A stretch of 64,000 nucleotides of DNA from Rathayibacter caricis DSM 15933. Its GTDB lineage: Bacteria; Actinomycetota; Actinomycetes; Actinomycetales; Microbacteriaceae. The stretch lies in assembly GCF_003044275.1 (NCBI RefSeq), contig NZ_PZPL01000001.1, forward strand, positions 1,054,001-1,118,000, written 5' to 3'. Of this stretch, positions 8,095-16,208 are shown piece after piece (the stretch's first letter is position 1; each line of letters starts with the position of its first letter). Position numbers and translations under genes: made by a program. Below the pieces are notes generated by a model. The model saw only the letters and a program-made list of their open reading frames with translations. It had not been told where the DNA came from and made no database searches.

Positions 8095-8555
8095 AGCACA
8101 CCCCTTCCTTTCGCCTCGTCCTCTGCTTCGTCGACCGCGCCACCGAGCAGGGTGCGCGGTCGTTCTCCGTGCGGTCTCGGGGTCGCCCGCAGGACCTCGC
8201 CCGTCTCGAAGACCTGCTTGGCGTCGCGCAGAGCCTCGCGCAGCGCCTTGCCCGGATCGTCGTCCACGCCGGGATCGGCACCCTCGCGGAACCGGGCGTG
8301 CACCTCGAAGCCCTTGTCCCCGGGGGCCGGATCGATCCGGATCTCGAGCGACTCCGCCAGACGCGCCAGCGGCTCGGGATACCCGCCGCTCTCGAAGTCC
8401 CGGGCCTCGCCCAGGACGGTGACCGCCTTCCACCCTTCCGGGTGCGGCCCGTCCCCGTCGGACTCCCGTTCCTTCTTCACGAGGGAACGGGCGACGAGGC
8501 CCACCGCGACCCCTGCGATGCCGACTCCGACTGCCGCAGTCGCTCTTCCGTCCAT
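8091..8555 (-). CDS. Membrane-anchored protein of unknown function, between two dehydrogenases
   Basis: The 154-residue product begins with a glycine/alanine/valine-rich hydrophobic helix (AAVGVGIAGVAVGLVARSLV, residues 7-26), then a soluble part with the segment WKAVTVLGEARDF and a long acidic stretch ending in ALREALRDAKQVFETGE. I do not recognise the family with confidence; a polyketide-cyclase/SRPBCC-like fold is one possibility. It sits 2 nt after one zinc dehydrogenase and overlaps the next by GTGA, so it should be co-translated and may tether or assist them at the membrane. Confidence 0.75.
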   Translation of the reverse strand: MDGRATAAVGVGIAGVAVGLVARSLVKKERESDGDGPHPEGWKAVTVLGEARDFESGGYPEPLARLAESLEIRIDPAPGDKGFEVHARFREGADPGVDDDPGKALREALRDAKQVFETGEVLRATPRPHGERPRTLLGGAVDEAEDEAKGRGVL

Positions 8556-8557
8556 GA

Positions 8558-9709
8558 TCACGCCGCCTTCCCGGGCTTGAGGACGACCTTGGTCCACCCG
8601 TCGTCCCGATTGTCGAAATGCTCGTAGGCGTCCGGTGCCTGCTCGAGCGGCAGCTCGTGACTGACGAGGAACGACGGCGTCGCCTTCCCTGCGGCGATCA
8701 GGTCGCGGAGCCGGCGGTTGTACTTCTTGACGGGCGCCTGTCCGGTTCCCAGGGTCTGGCCCTTGAACCAGTGCAGGCCGATGTCGAAGGCGATCCGCCC
8801 CTCCTTCGCGAGCTCGTCGGGACCACCGGGGTCCTGCGGCACGAAGACGCCGACGGTGCCGATCCGCCCGGTGAAACGCACCGACTGGACCAGGCGGTTC
8901 AGTGTGAGGTTCGGCTGCTCGTCGCCGCCGGGGTCGTGCGCCTGATAGCCGACGCACTCGCAGCCGTTGTCGGCGCCGAGCCCCATCGTGTGCTCCAGCA
9001 CAGCCTGCACGGGGTCGACCTTCGAGTCGTCGATCGCGATCGCGCCGATGGACTCCGCCAGTCGAAGACGATCCGGATGCCGATCCACGACCATGACCCG
9101 GCTCGCACCCTTGATGGTGGCCGACAGCGCGGCCATCAGTCCGACAGGGCCGGCACCGTAGATGACGGTCTGATCCCCGGGCTTCACCCCCGCCATCTCC
9201 GTCGCGTGATAGCCGGTCGGGAAGATGTCGGCGAGCATCACGTAGTCGGCCGACTTCTCCTCCGCGTCCTCTCCCAGCCGGAGGCAGTTGAAGTCGCCCC
9301 ACGGCACCCGCAGCAGCTCGGCCTGGCCTCCGGCCCACGGCCCCATGTCGGCGAACCCGTAGGCCGCACCGGCCCACTCGGGGACGGGCTGAGCGGTGAG
9401 GCAGTAGTTGGTCAGGCCTCGCTCGCAGTTCTTGCAGTGCCCGCACGCCACGTTGAACGGCAGGACGACGTGATCACCCACCCTGACCTTGTCGACGCCG
9501 TCGCCGACCTCGATCACCTCGCCCATGTTCTCGTGACCGAACCACCGCCCGGTCTCGAAGCTGGTGCGCCCCTCGTACATGTGCAGGTCGGACCCGCAGA
9601 TGTTCGTGGTCGTGATGCGCACCAGCACGTCGGTGGAGCGCTCGATCCGCGCATCCGGGACGTCTCTCACCGCGACCGTGCGCGGCCCCTCGTAGACGAC
9701 TGCTCTCAT
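8558..9709 (-). CDS. Zinc-dependent dehydrogenase, glutathione-independent formaldehyde dehydrogenase-like
   Basis: About 383 residues with MDR features: NICGSDLHMYEG and GHENMGE catalytic-zinc regions, CGHCKNCERGLTNYC structural-zinc cluster, YGAGPVGLMAA Rossmann motif, and the long DDSKVDPVQAVLEHT...GCECVGYQ region with a QPNLTLNRLVQSVR-type insertion typical of FdhA-like enzymes, which oxidise formaldehyde with tightly bound NAD. The second ATG (9709) has GGAGG 7 nt upstream, whereas the first ATG (9715) would start immediately next to it. First gene of the operon running left to 5586; a LuxR regulator diverges 227 nt away. Confidence 0.9.
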   Translation of the reverse strand: MRAVVYEGPRTVAVRDVPDARIERSTDVLVRITTTNICGSDLHMYEGRTSFETGRWFGHENMGEVIEVGDGVDKVRVGDHVVLPFNVACGHCKNCERGLTNYCLTAQPVPEWAGAAYGFADMGPWAGGQAELLRVPWGDFNCLRLGEDAEEKSADYVMLADIFPTGYHATEMAGVKPGDQTVIYGAGPVGLMAALSATIKGASRVMVVDRHPDRLRLAESIGAIAIDDSKVDPVQAVLEHTMGLGADNGCECVGYQAHDPGGDEQPNLTLNRLVQSVRFTGRIGTVGVFVPQDPGGPDELAKEGRIAFDIGLHWFKGQTLGTGQAPVKKYNRRLRDLIAAGKATPSFLVSHELPLEQAPDAYEHFDNRDDGWTKVVLKPGKAA

Positions 9710-9936
9710 GGTCATTCCTCCCGTGCGTGATGTGCTCTCGAATCCTCAGCCGACCGGCGGACAGCGACACGTCGATCTCACGCCGCACCCCGCGGAATCG
9801 CCATAGGCAGACCTGCCCATCCCGTGTTCCGGAGAAGGACAGACAGGAGCCGACCATCGTGATAGACCAGTGAACGACTGATCGCGGACGTCCTCTCCGA
9901 CGCCATCTGCCGATCATCCTGAGGTGGTCGACTCCT

Positions 9937-10947
9937 ATGACACGCAGCGCTGCGCTTGAGTTCGCCGACATCGCAGCGCGCCCAGGTCCTGTCCACGAGC
10001 GGGCTCAGGCGCTGCTGGACGAATTGCGCCGACACGTCCCCTTCGACGGCGCATGGATGGCGCTGGCCGCACCGGGTCCCGTCGGCTACAGCTCGGTCGC
10101 AAGCATCGACCTCGACGAGTCGAGCGTCCGCTATCTGAGCGGTCCGCAGATGGTGCACGACATCGAGAGGACCGGCGCCGATCGCGCACGGCCTCCCATC
10201 AGCGTGTCGGATGTGCCCTTCTCGTCGGGGGACCTGCGGACCTGGGCGGAGTGCCTGCTCCCCGCGGGATTCCGGGAGACCCTGTCCGTCGCCCTGTTCG
10301 AGGGCGGGGGTCGGCACGTGGGCTTCCTGACAGTGCTGTTCCGGAGCGCGGATCCGCCGTCGCAGACTCTCCGGCGAAGACTCGCCCGACTCTTACCGAA
10401 GCTCGCGTCGGGCATCGACCCGGTCCGGTCCCTTGCAGCGTCGGCAGTCCTCGTCGGCGGAGCCGGCGCAGGTGTGGTCCTCCTCCCCGACCACGGCGTC
10501 GCCTCCCTTCCGGGGCTCTCCGCGGACGAGCTGCTCACGGCTGATTCGGCTCTGATCGACGCCGCGAGGGATGCCCTCGGCGAGGGGCGGAACTACGCCT
10601 CGTTCCTGTGGCCCCGCGGACGCCGGCAGTCGCCGGACGGCTACGTGCGGGTGACGGTGCTGGCCTGCGGGAGAGAACTGGCCGCAGTGATCCGCGGAGT
10701 CGTCGTGCTCTCTCCCGCGACGCGCCTGCGGGGCCTGACACCGCGGGAGCTCGAGGTGCTGGGCCACGTGATCGAGGGGTGCTCCAATCTCGAGATCGCC
10801 CGGGCGCTGGGAGTCGCTCCCCGCACGGTCGCCGCTCATCTCGAGCACATCCTGGTCAAGCTGGACGCCACGTCGCGCACGCTCGCGGCCGTCCGCGCCG
10901 AGCGCGCCGGCCTCTACGTCCCCCTCGCGCGTGCCCGGCCCGGATGA
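9937..10947 (+). CDS. LuxR-type helix-turn-helix regulator with GAF-like N-terminus
   Basis: The 336-residue product has an N-terminal region (about 1-170) resembling a GAF sensor domain and a C-terminal LuxR DNA-binding domain (about 265-325: LTPRELEVLGHVIEGCSNLEIARALGVAPRTVAAHLEHIL). There is no receiver domain, so it is not a classical response regulator. It diverges from the dehydrogenase operon and precedes the DUF1345 gene by 66 nt; one or both are probable targets. Start ATG 9937 follows GAGGTGG. Confidence 0.88.
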   Translation: MTRSAALEFADIAARPGPVHERAQALLDELRRHVPFDGAWMALAAPGPVGYSSVASIDLDESSVRYLSGPQMVHDIERTGADRARPPISVSDVPFSSGDLRTWAECLLPAGFRETLSVALFEGGGRHVGFLTVLFRSADPPSQTLRRRLARLLPKLASGIDPVRSLAASAVLVGGAGAGVVLLPDHGVASLPGLSADELLTADSALIDAARDALGEGRNYASFLWPRGRRQSPDGYVRVTVLACGRELAAVIRGVVVLSPATRLRGLTPRELEVLGHVIEGCSNLEIARALGVAPRTVAAHLEHILVKLDATSRTLAAVRAERAGLYVPLARARPG

Positions 10948-11013
10948 GCTCCGCGCGGAGCATCACTGGACTGCGCGACCGGACGACGAACCACCGATCG
11001 GAAAGGAACCGTC

Positions 11014-11643
11014 ATGTCCCACCTGTCCGTCAAGGCCGGTGTCGCCGCACTCGTCGGCGCAGCCGTCGCGGCGATCGCCGCGCTCCTCGGTGTCCCCGAT
11101 CTGTCGCCTCTGCTCGGCTGGGCGATCGCCGCCGCGGTGTTCCTCGTCTGGTCCTGGTCGACGGCGTGGCCGGCCGACCCGGACCGCACCCGCGACCTCG
11201 CCCGCCACGAGGACCGGTCCCGGAAGCTGGTCGACTCGCTCATCATCGCCGCCACCTTCCTCAGCCTCGTCCTCGTGGTCATCGCGCTGATCCGCAGTCA
11301 GCAGAAGGACCCCGTCGGATCCGCGGCCGCGATCCTCGCGGTCGTCGGGGTCGTCGCGGCCTGGGCGCTCATCAACACCGTCTACGCCTTCAAATACGCG
11401 CGCATGTACTACCTCGACGACCGCCACCGCTTCGACTTCGACCAGGACGAGGACCCGTCCTACAGCGACTTCGCCTACACGGCCTTCTCGATCGGCATGG
11501 CGTACAGCGCCGACAGCATCACCCGCTCCTCCACCCCCTCACGCCGCATCGCCCTGGCCCACGCTCTGCTGTCCTACTTCTTCGGCACCTTCGTGGTGGC
11601 CGTCGCCATCAACCTGATCACCGGCCTCACCCAGGGAGGGTGA
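11014..11643 (+). CDS. DUF1345 family membrane protein
   Basis: The 209-residue protein has about five membrane helices (near 8-28, 31-50, 73-93, 103-123 and 183-203) and the conserved DUF1345 segment FKYARMYYLDD...F.DFAYTAFSIGMAYSADSIT, similar to channel-like two-helix regions. Function of the family is unknown. A GGAAAGGAA Shine-Dalgarno precedes ATG 11014. It follows the LuxR gene in the same direction and could be its partner. The 226 bp downstream to 11869 contain no gene that I can support. Confidence 0.88.
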   Translation: MSHLSVKAGVAALVGAAVAAIAALLGVPDLSPLLGWAIAAAVFLVWSWSTAWPADPDRTRDLARHEDRSRKLVDSLIIAATFLSLVLVVIALIRSQQKDPVGSAAAILAVVGVVAAWALINTVYAFKYARMYYLDDRHRFDFDQDEDPSYSDFAYTAFSIGMAYSADSITRSSTPSRRIALAHALLSYFFGTFVVAVAINLITGLTQGG

Positions 11644-11869
11644 GGAGCGCGGCACATCGTCCGCCTCGGGGCCGCCTCCGCGAACCTCGTCGGACGCGAG
11701 TTCATGTCGTCTCAGCAGGATGCTCGGAGGGAGATACCGAGTCCGACGGGGTTCGGGACTCTTCTCGGGTGCTCATCACTCTCGGCTGCACACCCTGGGT
11801 GAGGTGAGTGTGAGCGGTGTCTTCGGAGGCGATCGTCCAGGCGAGCCTCGTCTGCACCCGAGCGCCGCC

Positions 11870-12883
11870 TCACGCCGATGATTCGCGCGGCACCAGCCGC
11901 ACCGGCATCCGACGGACGCCCGGTGTCGCTCCGCCGCGGATCGCGTGCGACAGCTCCTCCGCTGCGGCACGCCCCAGCGTCTCGAGCTGCATGTCGATGC
12001 TCGACAGCGGCGGCCGCGCGGCCTCGACGAGCAGGTCCCAGTTGTCGAATCCCACGACCGCGACGTCCCGCGGCACCCGTCGCCCGCTCTCGCGCAGGTG
12101 GTCGAGGGCGCCGCGCGCGATCTGGTCGCTCGCGCAGATGATCGCGTCGAGGTCCGGGTGCGCGTTCACGAGCTCCTCCGCGCACTGCCGCCCCCAGCTC
12201 TCGGACCACTGGCCGTAGAGCACGTCGCCGCCGACGAGCGTCAGACCCGCCGCCGTCAGCGCCTGCTGCACGCCGGCCGCGCGGTCGCGGGCGGCCGCGT
12301 AGCTGGGTTCGCCGTTGATGAGGGCGATGCGGCGGCGGCCGCGGTCGAGCAGGTGTCCCGCGGCGAGGACGCCGGCCTGCGCGTTGTCGGGCGTGAAGGA
12401 CGAGTCGGCGGGATCCTCCGAGGGGGCGTAGGCGTAGACCACCGGCACGGGGATCGTGCTCGTGATCGACGGGCGCGAGTTCGTGGTGCGACCCAGGATC
12501 ACGATGCCGTCGACGCGCTTGGCGAGCAGGTTCTTGATGTGGTGCTGCTCGCGGATGGAGTCGCCGCGGGCGTCGCAGAGCAGGACCGAGGTGGAGCCGG
12601 CGCCGAAGGCGTCCTCGGCGCCGAGAAGGACCGGCAGCACGAAGCGGTTGTCGAGGTCGCTGGTGAGCATGCCGATGGTGCCGGTGCGCGACGAGTTCAG
12701 GGCCTTCGCGAACGGGTTCGGGGTGAACGACAGCGAGGCGGCGGCGTCGAGGACGCGCTGGCGGGTCTCGGCGCGCACCTGGTCGCGGTTGTTCAGGGCC
12801 TTCGACGCCGTGGCGACCGAGACGCCGGCGACGCGGGCGACGTCGGTGAGGGTGATCGAGCCTGTGGGTTTGCGCGGGGTCAC
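11870..12883 (-). CDS. LacI-family repressor of the GH127 sugar operon
   Basis: The 337-residue protein has the LacI helix-turn-helix (ITLTDVARVAGVSVATASKALN, residues 9-30), hinge helix region and a periplasmic-binding-like ligand domain with FDNWDLL near residue 275. GTG 12883 is chosen because GGAGGA lies 5 nt upstream; longer in-frame starts run into the divergent promoter. It faces the importer/GH127 operon, so it probably represses it and is released by an arabinose-containing sugar. Confidence 0.93.
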   Translation of the reverse strand: MTPRKPTGSITLTDVARVAGVSVATASKALNNRDQVRAETRQRVLDAAASLSFTPNPFAKALNSSRTGTIGMLTSDLDNRFVLPVLLGAEDAFGAGSTSVLLCDARGDSIREQHHIKNLLAKRVDGIVILGRTTNSRPSITSTIPVPVVYAYAPSEDPADSSFTPDNAQAGVLAAGHLLDRGRRRIALINGEPSYAAARDRAAGVQQALTAAGLTLVGGDVLYGQWSESWGRQCAEELVNAHPDLDAIICASDQIARGALDHLRESGRRVPRDVAVVGFDNWDLLVEAARPPLSSIDMQLETLGRAAAEELSHAIRGGATPGVRRMPVRLVPRESSA

Positions 12884-12974
12884 GGCGTCCTCCGATCGAC
12901 GGCGCGGATGAGCGCTCCGCCCGATCCTCGCACGAGTGCGCGAAAAACCGAAAAGGCCGAAACGTAACGCGCTC

Positions 12975-13030
12975 TTGACGCCCGGCAGCGGCGTGCGTAG
13001 GTTCATCCCGCAGAAAGTAGTTTCGGTAAC
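12975..13030 (+). promoter_or_regulatory. Promoter and probable LacI operator for the arabinoside importer operon
   Basis: TTGACG (12975-12980) and TAGGTT (12998-13003) are 17 bp apart, a good sigma-70-type promoter. The imperfect palindrome GTTTCGGTAAC at 13020-13030 lies just past the expected start site, where a LacI-type repressor would block transcription; a related CGAAACGTAACG lies upstream near 12957. Confidence 0.6.
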
Positions 13031-13079
13031 GCCGCGGAGGCGGACCGGAACCGACCCGTCAACGACGAAGGGAACATCC

Positions 13080-14333
13080 GTGAGGACGAGGAAGTACGCA
13101 CGGGGCCTCAGCGCCGCCGTCGCGCTGGGAGCGGCGGCGGCCGCACTGACCGGCTGCGCCGGAGGATCCGGAGACGGCTCCAGCTCGGCCGCGGGAGGAA
13201 CCTACACGTTCTGGGACCCGTACCCACAGTTCGACGAGAGCAGCGACTGGGCGAAGCTCATCGACGCCTGCGGGACGGAGGCGGGGGTGACCGTCGAGCG
13301 CACCGGCTACGACACCACCGACCTGACCAACAAGGCGCTGCTCGCAGGGCAGCAGGGCAACTCGCCCGACATCCTGCTCGTCGACAACCCCGTCGTCTCG
13401 ACGCTGGCCGAGTCGGGGATCCTGACCACCACCGCCGAGAACGGGCTCGAGACCGGCGACATCGACGCGAACATCCTCGCGGCGGGGCAGACCGGCGGTG
13501 ACACGTTCGGTGTGCCGATCGGGGCCAACACCCTCGCGCTCTACTACAACACGACCGTCCTGGCCGCGGCGGGCGTCGACATCGCCTCCGTCACCGACTG
13601 GGCGAGCCTGACCGACGCGCTGGCGAAGGTCACCGCCTCGGGCGGCAAGGGCATCACGTTCTCGGGCATCGGCACGGAGGAGGGGAGCTTCCAGTTCCTC
13701 CCGTGGTTCTGGGGATCGGGCGCCGAGCTCACCGAGCTCGACTCGCCCGAGGCCGTCCAGGCCGTCTCGCTCTGGGCCGACTGGGTCGAGAAGGGCTACG
13801 CGCCCAACTCCGTCATCGGCAACACGCAGACCACCAGCTGGCAGGAGTTCGAGACCGGCGAGTACGCGTTCGGCGAGAACGGCACCTGGCAGCTGGCCAA
13901 CGCGAAGGCCTCCGGCATCGACTACGGGATCCTCACGATCCCCGCGATCGACGGCGGATCCGCTCCGGCGCCGACCGGCGGCGAGTTCCTCACCCTCCCG
14001 GTGCAGAGCGACGAGTCGCGCTACGAGACCACCGCGGCGATCGCCGAGTGCCTGACGTCGACCGACAACCTCGTCACGACCGACACCACGCTCTCGTACA
14101 TCGCGCCGACCGCTGCCGCCCAGGAGGCGCAGGTCGCCGGGAACGCCGACCTCGAGCCGTGGGTCGAGGCGGTGCAGTCCGCCAAGGGCCGCACCTCGGA
14201 CGATCTCGGCACGAAGTACCCGCAGATCTCGGAGCAGCTCTGGACGGCCGTGCAGAACGCGCTGAGCGGCTCGCAGTCGCCCGAGGACGCACTGAAGGCC
14301 GCGCAGGCCGCGGCCGAGTCCGCCACGAAGTAG
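13080..14333 (+). CDS. Sugar ABC transporter substrate-binding lipoprotein
   Basis: The 417-residue product has a lipoprotein signal with lipobox LTGC (Cys near residue 22) and the extracellular solute-binding type 1 fold (TYTFWDPYPQFDESSDW, later DILLVDNPVVSTLAE and TNPVVLYYN-like segments). It captures an oligosaccharide for the two permeases downstream. GTG 13080 follows AAGGGAA; it begins VRTRKYARGL. It is the first gene of the operon and is separated from the permease by a strong hairpin, which would favour excess binding protein over permease. Confidence 0.93.
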   Translation: MRTRKYARGLSAAVALGAAAAALTGCAGGSGDGSSSAAGGTYTFWDPYPQFDESSDWAKLIDACGTEAGVTVERTGYDTTDLTNKALLAGQQGNSPDILLVDNPVVSTLAESGILTTTAENGLETGDIDANILAAGQTGGDTFGVPIGANTLALYYNTTVLAAAGVDIASVTDWASLTDALAKVTASGGKGITFSGIGTEEGSFQFLPWFWGSGAELTELDSPEAVQAVSLWADWVEKGYAPNSVIGNTQTTSWQEFETGEYAFGENGTWQLANAKASGIDYGILTIPAIDGGSAPAPTGGEFLTLPVQSDESRYETTAAIAECLTSTDNLVTTDTTLSYIAPTAAAQEAQVAGNADLEPWVEAVQSAKGRTSDDLGTKYPQISEQLWTAVQNALSGSQSPEDALKAAQAAAESATK

Positions 14334-14341
14334 CCGGATGA

Positions 14342-14372
14342 GCCGGGTCGGTGCCGCGCGCACCGACCCGGC
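14342..14372 (+). terminator. Intra-operon hairpin between binding protein and permease
   Basis: Perfect 13-bp arms GCCGGGTCGGTGC and GCACCGACCCGGC flank a 5-nt loop, directly after the binding-protein stop. Lacking a T run and sitting inside an operon, it more likely stabilises the upstream mRNA or gives partial termination than ends transcription. Confidence 0.65.
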
Positions 14373-14390
14373 CGTCAGAGGGAAGAGACC

Positions 14391-15371
14391 ATGACCACCA
14401 CCACCGAGACCGCCCGGCTGCTGCAGCGCGCAGGCGAGCGGAGGGACGCCGCCCCGGCGATCGTCGCTCCGCCCCGGCGCCGCACGCGCCTCGAGGGCAG
14501 CCAGCTGATCGCCTGGGCGTTCCTCGCTCCGCTGGTCGTCTACCTGCTCGTCTTCTACGCGTTCCCGCTCTACCGCAATCTCGAGCTGAGCCTGAAGGAC
14601 TACACGGTCCGCTCGTTCGTGCAGGGGGATGCGGCGTTCATCTGGTTCGACAACTACATCCAGGTGTTCCAGGACGCGACCTTCGGGCCGGCGCTCCTGC
14701 ACACGGCCGTCTTCACGGTCGTGTCGATCGCGTTCCAGTTCTCGATCGGGCTCGCGCTGGCGGTCTTCTTCTACCGGACCTTCCCGCTCTCCTCGACGCT
14801 GCGGGCGCTGTTCCTGGTGCCGTGGCTCCTCCCGCTGATCGTGTCGGCGTCGACCTGGTCGTGGATGCTGAACAGCGAATCCGGGATCGTCAACGCGTTC
14901 CTGCAGACGTTCGGCATCGGGCAGATCAACTGGCTCACGTCGCCGTCGACCTCGCTGATCGCGGTGCTGATCGCCAACATCTGGATCGGCATCCCGTTCA
15001 ACCTCGTGATCCTCTACTCCGGTCTGCAGAACATCTCGCAGGACCTCTACGAGGCGGCCTCGCTCGACGGCGCCACCGGCGCCCAGCAGTTCTGGCGCAT
15101 CACGCTGCCGCTGCTGCGACCGGTCTCGGCGATCACGATCCTGCTCGGCCTCGTCTACACGCTGAAGGTGTTCGACATCATCTGGATCATGACGAAGGGC
15201 GGCCCGGCCGACTCGTCCACCACGCTCGCGACCTGGACCTACCAGCTCGGCTTCGGCTCGATGCTGCCCGACTTCGGACCCGCGGCGGCGGTCGGCAACC
15301 TGCTGATCCTCCTGGCCCTCGCGTTCGGCGTCGTCTACATCCGGATGCAGCGGAAGCAGGCCCAGTCGTGA
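14391..15371 (+). CDS. Sugar ABC transporter permease (MalF type)
   Basis: The 326-residue protein has six predicted membrane helices and the inner-membrane permease EAA-type loop (YEAASLDGATGAQQFWRITLPLL, about residues 222-244) that contacts the ATPase. It forms the heterodimeric channel with the next gene product, whose GTG start overlaps its TGA stop. Start ATG 14391 follows AGAGGGAAGAG. Confidence 0.93.
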   Translation: MTTTTETARLLQRAGERRDAAPAIVAPPRRRTRLEGSQLIAWAFLAPLVVYLLVFYAFPLYRNLELSLKDYTVRSFVQGDAAFIWFDNYIQVFQDATFGPALLHTAVFTVVSIAFQFSIGLALAVFFYRTFPLSSTLRALFLVPWLLPLIVSASTWSWMLNSESGIVNAFLQTFGIGQINWLTSPSTSLIAVLIANIWIGIPFNLVILYSGLQNISQDLYEAASLDGATGAQQFWRITLPLLRPVSAITILLGLVYTLKVFDIIWIMTKGGPADSSTTLATWTYQLGFGSMLPDFGPAAAVGNLLILLALAFGVVYIRMQRKQAQS

Positions 15372-16186
15372 CCGCGCGCAGGCCCTGGTGGCTGACGGCG
15401 GTCGGCGTCCTGCTCACCGGGATCATGCTGTTCCCCGTCTACTGGATGGTGAACGTCTCGCTCACTCCGACCGGCTCGATGCGCAAGGATCCGCCGGACT
15501 GGTTCCCGCTCTCGCCCACCTTCACCGGCTACGAGGCGGTGCTGCGCGAGCAGCTGCCGTTCCTGGGCACCAGCCTGATCGTGGGGATCGGGACGGTCCT
15601 GCTCACCGTCGTCATCGCCGCTCCGGCCGCGTACTCGCTGGCGAAGCTGCGGCCGCGCGGAGGCAACGGGGTCTCGTTCGTGCTGCTGATCGCGCAGATG
15701 ATCCCGGCGATCATCATGGCGATGGGCTTCTACGCCATCTACCTCAACCTCGGGCTCCTCAACTCGGTGGCCGGGCTGATCGTCGCCGACTCCACCATCG
15801 CGGTGCCGTTCGGCGTGCTGATCTTCACCGCGTTCATGTCGGGGATCCCCGACGAGCTGACCCAGGCGGCGCGGATGGACGGCGCGAGCGCCTGGCGCAC
15901 CTTCACGTCCGTGATCATGCCGATCAGCCGCAACTCCGTCGTCACCGTCTCGCTCTTCGCGTTCCTCTGGGCGTGGTCCGACTTCGTCTTCGCCTCGACG
16001 CTCGACAGCGGAGGGGACCTGCAGCCGATCACGCTCGGCATCTACCGCTACATCGGCAACAACAACCAGGAGTGGAACTCGATCATGGCGACCGCCGTCG
16101 TCGCCTCCCTCCCCGCCGCCGTGCTCCTCGTCGTCGCCCAGCGCTACGTCTCCGCAGGAGTCACCGCCGGCGCCGTCAAGGACTGA
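15368..16186 (+). CDS. Sugar ABC transporter permease (MalG type)
   Basis: The 272-residue product begins at GTG 15368, overlapping the previous stop as GTGA, and shows about six membrane helices and the EAA-type loop (TQAARMDGASAWRTFTSVIMP). Together with the MalF-type partner it forms the importer channel. No ATPase gene occurs in this operon or elsewhere near it, so an unlinked MsmK-like subunit must energise it. Confidence 0.93.
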   Translation: MTARRPWWLTAVGVLLTGIMLFPVYWMVNVSLTPTGSMRKDPPDWFPLSPTFTGYEAVLREQLPFLGTSLIVGIGTVLLTVVIAAPAAYSLAKLRPRGGNGVSFVLLIAQMIPAIIMAMGFYAIYLNLGLLNSVAGLIVADSTIAVPFGVLIFTAFMSGIPDELTQAARMDGASAWRTFTSVIMPISRNSVVTVSLFAFLWAWSDFVFASTLDSGGDLQPITLGIYRYIGNNNQEWNSIMATAVVASLPAAVLLVVAQRYVSAGVTAGAVKD

Positions 16187-16208
16187 CCGTTCCACCTAGG
16201 AGAACTCC

